DNA from: Calditrichia bacterium
GTDB taxonomy: Bacteria > Calditrichota > Calditrichia > Calditrichales > Calditrichaceae
DNA length: 8,810 bases
Direction of reading: 5' to 3'
Assembly: GCA_027039465.1 (NCBI GenBank)
Contig: JALWEA010000428.1
Location: 1 to 8,810, forward strand
Both the position numbers and the translations under genes were made by a program. Below the pieces are notes generated by a model. The model was given only the letters and a program-made list of their open reading frames with translations. It had not been told where the DNA came from and made no database searches. Shown piece by piece: positions 1-6,285 of the stretch; position 1 is the stretch's first letter, and each line of letters starts with the position of its first letter.

Positions 1-586
1 AGGCAAACAAACGACCCACATTGGCGGCAATGATGGTCGCTTTCAGCAAGTCGTGATTGGCAGCCCAAATAATGGCCAACAACGCTTTACCGCCATCCAA
101 CGGGTAGCCCGGAATTAAATTAAAAATACCCAAAATCAAATTAATGTATGCCAAGTAGGTAAATAAAGCGTAAACGGTTTCGTAAGAACGAACCATCGAC
201 GCTGCTGCCATGAGTAATGCCCACAAAAGAATATTGACCAAAGGCCCGGCAAGAACAATCCAAAACTCCTGTGCCGGAGTTTGAGGATTGCGGCGTATTT
301 TGGAAATCCCGCCGAAAATTAGCAGGACGATATCATCGACCGGAATACCGAAATATCGGGCAGCCAAAGAATGCCCCAATTCATGCAAAAGCACGCTAAA
401 GAAGAAAAGCAAGGAAGTAATGGTTCCCATCACCCAGTACATGACCGGCAGCCAATCATGGTAATGGGCAGGATAATATTCATCGGCAAGCAGCCAAACC
501 ACCAGAAAGAACATGTAAAACCAGGAATAATCGATTTCGATGGGAATGCCAAACAGGCGTCCGATTTTAATCGTTTTTTGATGCAC
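1..586 (-). CDS. M50-family (site-2-protease-like) intramembrane metalloprotease, C-terminus cut by window edge
   Basis: The product is a membrane zinc protease of the M50 family, whose members cut substrates within the membrane. The first 195 residues are visible. Seen directly: the zinc-binding and catalytic motif HELGH at residues 68-72 inside a hydrophobic helix; an 'FGGIS' block near 91-95; 'AGPLVN' at 113-118; and the second metal-ligand motif NLIPGYPLDGG at 156-166, whose Asp164 should be the third ligand. Hydrophobic segments lie near 22-34, 50-67, 107-132 and 138-158. This pattern matches the M50B subgroup that often carries CBS domains at the C-terminus, but that part is beyond the window. 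The GTG start is chosen because GGAGG lies 8 nt upstream and the codon overlaps the permease stop by one base (TAGTG). Lys167 follows DGG, where Arg is more usual. The substrate is unknown. Confidence 0.9.
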   Translation of the reverse strand, partial: MHQKTIKIGRLFGIPIEIDYSWFYMFFLVVWLLADEYYPAHYHDWLPVMYWVMGTITSLLFFFSVLLHELGHSLAARYFGIPVDDIVLLIFGGISKIRRNPQTPAQEFWIVLAGPLVNILLWALLMAAASMVRSYETVYALFTYLAYINLILGIFNLIPGYPLDGGKALLAIIWAANHDLLKATIIAANVGRLFA

Positions 587-1896
587 TAATTTTTCCTCCG
601 TACTCTTCTAATCTTTAGTTCACGCTTGGTAATCATGCGATAGCCCCATTCCATGGCAAATGAAAAAACAATCGTACCTAGCAAAACAATCAGCGTAATC
701 GGAGCTTTTTTAATGGTGTAAATAGTCAGAATAATCAGTGATGCCAGATCTCCTAAAATCGCAATCCAGATCATCCAGAGTTTGGCGTTGGTTTCTTTTC
801 GAATCCGTAAATGCGCCACATTCACCGAACCGTAAATCAAAAGAAAGGCGCCGCTGCCCAGCATGGCAATGCGATCCAAAGGTAGAACATTTAAAAAAAT
901 GATTACAAATCCGGCGGTAATTAACATACCTTCTTTGGCCCGATGAAAAACCGAACGCTCAAACACTTTTGGCAATTCACCGTCGCGGGCAACCATGTAA
1001 CTTACGTTACTCCCGCCGTAAAGCGTAGCATTAATGGCCGAGGCCGTGGAAAGCAAAGCCGTTAAAACGATAATCACAAAACCGACGCGGCCGAGAAACG
1101 GAACGGCCGCCTGCGCCAGAGCATAATCTTGCGCTTTGATGATTTCGGGAATCGGCAAATGGCCCACCACATTCATTGAAACGGACACATAAATGGTAAT
1201 CACAATCAGAATGCTTAAATAGAGCGCTTTAGGCAGGGTTTTGTGAGGGGTCGCCATGTCTTCCGCCGCATTCGTAATCAGCCCGAATCCTTCATAAGCA
1301 ATAAAAATCAAAGCCGCGCCAAATAAAATATTGGAACCGGCAGGCCATTTGGAAAAACTCAGCAGTTCCGGTTTGATGCTAAAATAACCGATTACCGCAA
1401 ACAAAACCAAAATCGTAATTTTAATGACTTCATTGACCGACTCAAAAGCCGCCACAGCTTTGGAGCCGATGAATTCAATTATAACGAAAAACAGTACGAT
1501 GGCCGTTCCGAAAATACCGATCCAAGTAGGCATGCTACCTTTGGGCATGAATGTCATGGCATAGCCGCCAAATGCACGGGCGTAAAGAGCCAGGGCAAAT
1601 ACATAGCCTACCCAAAGTAAGATATTCAACCCGCCGCTTAAAACGGAATTGCCAAATCCCCGGATTAAAAATTCAACCGGGCCGCCTGCCGTTGGGTATT
1701 TAACACCTAATTTGGCATACGAATAGGCATTGAACAAGGCGACAACTCCGGCAATGGCGAACGAAACATACAATGCATTACCGGCAATAGCCGAGGCCGC
1801 GCCCAAAATAGAAAAAATTCCCGCACCGACCATGCCACCCACACCAATGGAAATGGCGGGCCAAAGTCCGATTCCCTTTTTCTTTTCAGCTTCCAC
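586..1896 (-). CDS. APC-superfamily amino acid permease
   Basis: This 436-residue inner-membrane protein should import or exchange amino acids or similar small amines by secondary transport. Seen directly: about 12 hydrophobic segments across the whole length; the glycine-rich unwound-helix motif of the first membrane segment, 'GGMVGAGIFS' at residues 20-29, which contacts the substrate carboxyl/amino group in this superfamily; and the conserved 'FIAYEGFGLITNAAEDM' stretch around 198-214 in the sixth segment and following loop. The tail is strongly basic (KRELKIRRVRRKN), as expected for a cytoplasmic end. The GTG start at 1896 is preceded by TAGGA with 5 nt spacing and lies 12 bp after the gpmA stop. 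The 3' end overlaps the protease start by one base. Length is normal for bacterial APC carriers. The substrate cannot be told from sequence. Confidence 0.92.
   Translation of the reverse strand: MEAEKKKGIGLWPAISIGVGGMVGAGIFSILGAASAIAGNALYVSFAIAGVVALFNAYSYAKLGVKYPTAGGPVEFLIRGFGNSVLSGGLNILLWVGYVFALALYARAFGGYAMTFMPKGSMPTWIGIFGTAIVLFFVIIEFIGSKAVAAFESVNEVIKITILVLFAVIGYFSIKPELLSFSKWPAGSNILFGAALIFIAYEGFGLITNAAEDMATPHKTLPKALYLSILIVITIYVSVSMNVVGHLPIPEIIKAQDYALAQAAVPFLGRVGFVIIVLTALLSTASAINATLYGGSNVSYMVARDGELPKVFERSVFHRAKEGMLITAGFVIIFLNVLPLDRIAMLGSGAFLLIYGSVNVAHLRIRKETNAKLWMIWIAILGDLASLIILTIYTIKKAPITLIVLLGTIVFSFAMEWGYRMITKRELKIRRVRRKN
587..599 (-). promoter_or_regulatory. Ribosome binding site fixing the GTG start of the M50 protease
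   Basis: GGAGG (595-599, minus strand) sits 8 nt before a GTG at 584-586. It lies inside the last codons of the upstream permease gene. Together with the TAGTG stop/start overlap it supports GTG initiation and translational coupling of the two genes. Confidence 0.7.
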
Positions 1897-1908
1897 AAAT
1901 TTCCTAAC

Positions 1909-2655
1909 TTATTTGGCCTTGGCTTGATTGGCAACCGACTGAATGGCTTCCTTAACCTTTTCTTCATCCGCCAAATAATAATGTTTGATGGGCTTCAAAT
2001 CTTCGTCCAATTCGTAAACCAAAGGAATGCCCGTCGGAATATTCAAACCGGGAATCTCCTCATCGGAAATGTTATCCAAATATTTGACCAAAGCGCGTAA
2101 GCTGTTACCGTGTGCGGCAATAATGACCTTTTTACCTTCTTTAATTTTCGGGGCAATGGTATCGTGCCAAAGCGGCAAGAAACGATTCACGGTGTCTTTC
2201 AAACATTCGGTTAATGGCAATTCGTCTTCCGGCACATCTTTGTAGCGAGGATCATGCCCCGGATAACGAGGATCGTCTTTGGTTAATGCCGGCGGCGGCA
2301 CATCATAGCTACGGCGCCATTGATGCACCACTTCTTCACCGTACTTTTTAGCGGTTTCGGCTTTGTTCAAACCCTGCAGAGCGCCGTAATGACGTTCGTT
2401 CAACCGCCATGAACGCACCACGGGAATCCACATTAAATCCATTTCATCCATCACAATCCACAGGGTGCGAATGGCGCGTTTTAAGACGGATGTGTAGGCG
2501 ATGTCAAAGGTAAAACCGTTTTTTAAAAGTTGTCTACCCGCTTCGTGAGCTTCCTGAATTCCTTTTTCCGAAAGATCGACATCCGTCCAACCGGTAAATT
2601 TATTTTCTTTATTCCATACGCTTTCGCCGTGACGCAAAAGAACCAATTTATACAT
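1909..2655 (-). CDS. gpmA: 2,3-bisphosphoglycerate-dependent phosphoglycerate mutase
   Basis: This cytoplasmic glycolytic/gluconeogenic enzyme interconverts 3-phosphoglycerate and 2-phosphoglycerate through a phosphohistidine intermediate. The 248-residue protein matches the family length (about 230-250). Seen directly: the phosphoacceptor motif 'LLRHGES' with His9; 'NKFTGWTDVDLSEKG' around residues 18-32; Arg60; 'LNERHYG' with the acid residue Glu87; 'RRSYDVPPP' at 114-122; and the second catalytic histidine in 'AHGNS' (His182). All expected active-site residues of the cofactor-dependent class are present, so the enzyme should be active. The ATG at 2655 is preferred over an in-frame start 10 codons upstream because GGAGG lies 7 nt before it and the protein then begins MYKLVLLRHG, as in known homologues. 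It is the first gene of the leftward operon with the permease and M50 protease. Confidence 0.97.
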   Translation of the reverse strand: MYKLVLLRHGESVWNKENKFTGWTDVDLSEKGIQEAHEAGRQLLKNGFTFDIAYTSVLKRAIRTLWIVMDEMDLMWIPVVRSWRLNERHYGALQGLNKAETAKKYGEEVVHQWRRSYDVPPPALTKDDPRYPGHDPRYKDVPEDELPLTECLKDTVNRFLPLWHDTIAPKIKEGKKVIIAAHGNSLRALVKYLDNISDEEIPGLNIPTGIPLVYELDEDLKPIKHYYLADEEKVKEAIQSVANQAKAK

Positions 2656-2667
2656 GGCAATACCTCC
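2656..2667 (-). promoter_or_regulatory. Ribosome binding site fixing the gpmA start
   Basis: GGAGG at 2663-2667 on the minus strand is 7 nt from the ATG at 2653-2655. It decides between this start and a longer in-frame start at 2685 that would add ten residues not typical of the family. Confidence 0.75.
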
Positions 2668-2725
2668 GCTGTTTATTTTTTCCAAATAGAATTTTTGCTC
2701 ACCTGTTTTTTCTAATCGAAGGTAA

Positions 2726-2756
2726 ACTATTGAAAAATTGGGAAAAATACAATAGT
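2726..2756. repeat. 7-bp perfect inverted repeat upstream of gpmA, possible operator
   Basis: ACTATTG (2726-2732) and CAATAGT (2750-2756) are perfect inverted copies separated by a 17-nt A-rich spacer, so the arm centres are about 24 bp apart. The repeat lies 71-101 bp upstream of the gpmA start codon, in the divergent intergenic region, where a regulator site or promoter would be expected. A poor sigma70-like pair (TTGTAT, 17 nt, TAGTTT on the minus strand) falls inside it. A chance occurrence in AT-rich DNA cannot be excluded. Confidence 0.3.
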
Positions 2757-2854
2757 CCTTCTCCTAAAATTTTTCTTTGATAAGACTATATCGATTTCCG
2801 ATCCATTTAACATTCATAAATGAACAAAAGATACCAGTCCCATCGAAAATTATT

Positions 2855-2882
2855 TTGATATTCATGGAATTATTTTTAAAAT
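2855..2882 (+). promoter_or_regulatory. Candidate sigma70-type promoter for the SNF2 helicase gene
   Basis: TTGATA (2855-2860) and TAAAAT (2877-2882) each match the -35 and -10 consensus at five of six positions, with a 16-nt spacer. Transcription would begin near 2889, giving a leader of about 34 nt that includes AAGGA (2907-2911) 11 nt before the ATG. If the host is Bacteroidota-like, its main sigma factor may use a different consensus, so this is only a candidate. Confidence 0.4.
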
Positions 2883-2922
2883 CCCCAATTGTCATTTCAA
2901 ATAGTGAAGGATCGACACTTTA

Positions 2923-5900
2923 ATGAAAATTGACGAAGATGTTATCCGCAGAAGTGTATCGTCGGTTATCTTTACACGGGGTAAAATGTATGCCCGAAGC
3001 AATCGGGTAACCATCAGAAGGATGGAAAAAAATTTCCTGGAAGCCGAGGTGCTCGGAACGCGCAAATATTCCGTAAGCATCCGACAAACATCATTTAATA
3101 AACTCGAGGCTGCCTGTACCTGCCCTTACTTTGAAGAATACGGTTTGTGTAAACACGTGGTAGCTACGCTTTTGGTCGCCAATGAATATGACGGAGAAAC
3201 GCAAAGCCCTAAAGCGGATAGAAAAAGTTGGCTATCCATTCTCCAACAAAGCAAAAAAGAAGAACAGCAGGTTAAAAAATCAAATAAAAAATTGGCCTTT
3301 TCACTGAAATTCTATGATCACAGATGGAGCATTTCACCTACGGCTTTTTACATTAAAAAGGACGGCTCTTTGGGCAGAGAAATGTCTTTGAATTCAGACG
3401 ATCTCAACCCCGGAGCAATTTTGGCAACCCCTGACGAAATAGTTGCAGCCAAAGTCTTCTTAACAAATAAGGCGGTACAATACATCTCTTATTATTACGA
3501 CGAAGACTTATATTCACCCGGTGAAAAAATCGGCTCTATAATTTCCATGATTACCAACAGTCTTATTTTTACCGAACGCGGCGATACCGTGGAATTTCAC
3601 CCGAATACGCTTTCAGCCCGATTCATACTCCGAGAAGATAAAAAAGAATATCAACTTTCTTTGCAATTAAAGGATGAAGAGCGGAACAAAGAATTTTCTC
3701 TTACAAACAAATTTTATTTACTAACTTTAGAGCCGACTTTTCTGTATTCTAATTCTAAAAAGAAAATTTATCGTGTAAAAGATAACATGCCAAAATCGTT
3801 GATTTTTCCCTTCACACAAACACCGGATTTCCTGATCGTTCCCAAAAATGAATTGAACAATTTTTTCCGAACCGTTTATCCGCAGATTGTGGTTTCCGGT
3901 ATTCCGATTCAATTACCTGAAAATTTTCAGCAATCCGTTTTTAATCGCCTAGTCAAAAAGGCCATTTATTTGTCCGAAGAATACGAGATATTGCAAATTG
4001 AAGTTAAATTTTATTACGGAAACGATGACGATACAACAAACGAAGTTTACGAAGTGAACGGGTTGAATTTTAAACCGGTTGAAACCGTTTTCCGCAATAA
4101 TAAAATTCAAACGATATCCCGACAAAAAAAAGTGGAACAAGCGCTTATTGATTTCCTGCTGAACAATCGCTTAAAAATCAATGATCAGGGTAACCGGCTT
4201 GAATTACGTGGCCGCACCAATCCGTTTGATTGGCTCTTTGACAATCTGCCGGAAATTGCCGCCCACGGTTTTGAAATTTACGGCGAAGAAAAATTAAGTA
4301 AACTCAAAGTCCGCCGCTCAACGCCTAAAATTATCACCAAGGTCAGTTCCGATTTGGATTGGTTTGATCTGAATATTGAAATCGATTTTGACGGGTTACG
4401 CGTTTCCTATTTTGAATTGGCCAAATCCATTAAAAAAGGTAAGAAATACATTCAACTGCATGACGGCAGCGCTGTGCGCCTGAGTGAAGAAGTGTTGGAC
4501 AAATTGGGTCTTATTTCGCACTTTGCGCAAAAAGTACCAGGTAAAAACGCGTTGCGCATGTCCAAAACCCAAACCTTATTGTTGAATGAAATTCTAAAAA
4601 CTTCCCAGGAAGCCGCGACGGACAAAGAATTCAAAAAACAATTAAAGAAGTTCGAATCCTTTCGAAAAATTCAATCAGTTTCTTTACCCGAAAATTTTAC
4701 GGGTACATTGCGGCCCTACCAAAAAGCGGGTTTGGATTGGCTTTGTTTTTTAAATGAATTCGGTTTTGGCGGTTGTTTGGCGGATGACATGGGCTTGGGC
4801 AAAACGATTCAGGCTTTGGCCTTGTTGCAAAGGGAAAAAGAACGTTCGAAAAAGCAACCGCTCAATTTAATCGTTGCACCGACTTCGGTACTGCCCAACT
4901 GGGAACTTGAAGCCAAACGCTTCACGCCGCAGCTTAAGGTTCTCATCCATTACGGTAATGATCGCACAAAATCGGCAAAAGATTTTGAACCGTTTGATCT
5001 GATCGTAACTTCTTATGCCCTGTTACGCAGAGATTACGAGCTTTTCAAAGACATTTCGTTCCACTACATTATTTTGGACGAATCGCAAAAGATAAAAAAT
5101 CCGCACTCGCAAACCGCCCAGGTCGCCCGAATGATCAAAGGAAAGCATCGCCTAGTCATGACAGGTACGCCCATCGAAAACAATTTAAGCGAACTTTGGT
5201 CACAATTTCAGTTTTTAAATCCGGGCATGTTAGGCAGCTTGAAATCCTTTACTTCTTATTATGGCACCGCCATTGAAAAGCATGGAGACGAGGAAAAGGC
5301 GGAACAATTGCGCCGTTTAATTTATCCCTTTATTCTAAGACGCACCAAAGAAACCGTAGCCAAAGAGCTTCCGCCGAAAACGGAAACCGTTATTTATTGT
5401 GAAATGGATGAACATCAGGCTGTTACGTACAAAAAATGGCGTGATTATTATCGGGCATTAATTCTTAATCAAATTGAGAGTGAAGGCCTTAACCGATCCA
5501 AAATGAAAGTATTGGAAGGTTTAACCAAATTACGCCAGATCAGTATTCATCCGGCCATGGTGGAACCTAATTATAAAAAATCGTCGGGCAAATTTGAAGC
5601 CCTGTGGAATATTCTGGAAGATCTTTTATCGGAAAAACACAAAGTGCTGCTCTTTTCTCAATTTGTAAAATCTTTATCGTTAGTTCGACAGCACCTGGAC
5701 GCCCAAAAGATCAACTATGCTTATCTGGATGGCAGCACCAAAAATCGGCAAAGCATCATCGATCGATTTCAAGAAGATGACCAAATACCGATCTTCTTAA
5801 TATCACTCAAAGCCGGCGGACTCGGTTTAAATCTGACCTCGGCTGATTACGTGATTCATCTTGATCCGTGGTGGAATCCGGCGGTGGAAAGCCAGGCTAC

Positions 5901-6090
5901 GGATCGTGCCTATCGCATCGGACAAACAAAAAACGTTTTTGTGTACAAAATGATCACCAAAGATTCCGTCGAAGAAAAAATTTTAACCTTGCAGGAAAAA
6001 AAGAAAAAACTAGCCGATACGTTTATTTCCACGGATTCGGCTTTCTTCAAGAATCTTGACAGAAAAGACATCGAAGCTCTCTTTTCCTGA
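2923..6090 (+). CDS. SWIM zinc-finger / SNF2-family DNA-dependent ATPase (helicase-like)
   Basis: This 1055-residue protein should be a cytoplasmic DNA translocase that uses ATP to remodel protein-DNA complexes. Its target is unknown. Seen directly, in order: an N-terminal SWIM zinc finger with ligands Cys65, Cys67, Cys76 and His78; a long middle region (about 90-590) with no motif I can name, in the position of the 'bacterial SNF2 helicase associated' domain; then a complete SNF2 motor. The motor shows 'DDMGLGKT' with the ATP-binding lysine at 627, 'VAPTSVLPNW', motif II DESQ at 719-722, TGTP at 747-750, 'ILRRTKE', 'LLFSQF', 'GGLGLNL' at 965-971, 'DPWWNP' and 'DRAYRIGQ' at 994-1001. Motif II is DESQ rather than the commoner DEAQ/DEAH, and the catalytic D-E pair is kept. 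It is divergent from gpmA and appears to have its own promoter. SWIM-SNF2 proteins are widespread in bacteria and mostly uncharacterised. Confidence 0.94.
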   Translation: MKIDEDVIRRSVSSVIFTRGKMYARSNRVTIRRMEKNFLEAEVLGTRKYSVSIRQTSFNKLEAACTCPYFEEYGLCKHVVATLLVANEYDGETQSPKADRKSWLSILQQSKKEEQQVKKSNKKLAFSLKFYDHRWSISPTAFYIKKDGSLGREMSLNSDDLNPGAILATPDEIVAAKVFLTNKAVQYISYYYDEDLYSPGEKIGSIISMITNSLIFTERGDTVEFHPNTLSARFILREDKKEYQLSLQLKDEERNKEFSLTNKFYLLTLEPTFLYSNSKKKIYRVKDNMPKSLIFPFTQTPDFLIVPKNELNNFFRTVYPQIVVSGIPIQLPENFQQSVFNRLVKKAIYLSEEYEILQIEVKFYYGNDDDTTNEVYEVNGLNFKPVETVFRNNKIQTISRQKKVEQALIDFLLNNRLKINDQGNRLELRGRTNPFDWLFDNLPEIAAHGFEIYGEEKLSKLKVRRSTPKIITKVSSDLDWFDLNIEIDFDGLRVSYFELAKSIKKGKKYIQLHDGSAVRLSEEVLDKLGLISHFAQKVPGKNALRMSKTQTLLLNEILKTSQEAATDKEFKKQLKKFESFRKIQSVSLPENFTGTLRPYQKAGLDWLCFLNEFGFGGCLADDMGLGKTIQALALLQREKERSKKQPLNLIVAPTSVLPNWELEAKRFTPQLKVLIHYGNDRTKSAKDFEPFDLIVTSYALLRRDYELFKDISFHYIILDESQKIKNPHSQTAQVARMIKGKHRLVMTGTPIENNLSELWSQFQFLNPGMLGSLKSFTSYYGTAIEKHGDEEKAEQLRRLIYPFILRRTKETVAKELPPKTETVIYCEMDEHQAVTYKKWRDYYRALILNQIESEGLNRSKMKVLEGLTKLRQISIHPAMVEPNYKKSSGKFEALWNILEDLLSEKHKVLLFSQFVKSLSLVRQHLDAQKINYAYLDGSTKNRQSIIDRFQEDDQIPIFLISLKAGGLGLNLTSADYVIHLDPWWNPAVESQATDRAYRIGQTKNVFVYKMITKDSVEEKILTLQEKKKKLADTFISTDSAFFKNLDRKDIEALFS

Positions 6091-6272
6091 GACCTTCCTT
6101 TTCCGTTTAAAATTTTGCTTATTTGTGATGTAGGTTATTTCGTAAATCAAGATTGTCCTTATTTTTTGGCAAAGGAATTAATCAGAAATCACGGATTGGA
6201 TTTCCGACATATTTAATTGGGAAATAACGCGTACCAAAAAGAATCCGATCGTAATAATCAAAGAATAAATTT

Positions 6273-6285
6273 AAGGAGGCGCTCT
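6273..6285 (+). promoter_or_regulatory. Ribosome binding site fixing the start of the secreted T9SS-tailed protein
   Basis: AAGGAGG at 6273-6279 is followed by 6 nt and then ATG at 6286. This is the strongest Shine-Dalgarno signal in the area. It places the start 23 codons after the longest possible in-frame start (TTG at 6217) and makes the protein begin directly with a signal peptide. Confidence 0.8.

Noticed and set aside
371..589. 72-codon plus-strand frame opposite the M50 protease
   Set aside because: The opposite strand encodes HELGH and the other M50 motifs with a good RBS, so the plus-strand frame is a shadow.
1707..1967. 86-codon open frame on the minus strand across the gpmA-permease junction
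   Set aside because: It overlaps two well-supported genes in another frame and is rich in Arg/Pro/Leu with no family features, so it is a shadow frame.
2656..2922. Divergent intergenic region considered for a small RNA or riboswitch
   Set aside because: It is AT-rich with no stable multi-helix structure visible and no recognised riboswitch core. Only the inverted repeat and the rightward promoter candidate stand out.
2923..6090. SNF2 helicase as part of a phage-defence island
   Set aside because: Neighbours are housekeeping genes (gpmA, permease, anmK) and a secreted protein. No nuclease, methyltransferase, integrase or shift in base composition was seen, so a defence role is not supported here.
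6073..6099. Possible weak hairpin at the end of the helicase gene (GAAG-C-TCTC, 7-nt loop, GAGA-C-CTTC), spanning the stop codon
   Set aside because: The stem is only 4+4 bp with a C-C mismatch and is not followed by a clean T-run, so it is too weak to call a terminator. Read-through into the secreted-protein gene remains possible.
6091..6285. 195-bp gap before the secreted-protein gene, searched for a promoter
   Set aside because: TTGTCC with a 17-nt spacer leads only to AATTAA, and no Bacteroidota-type TTTG/TAnnTTTG pair is convincing. No promoter is called.
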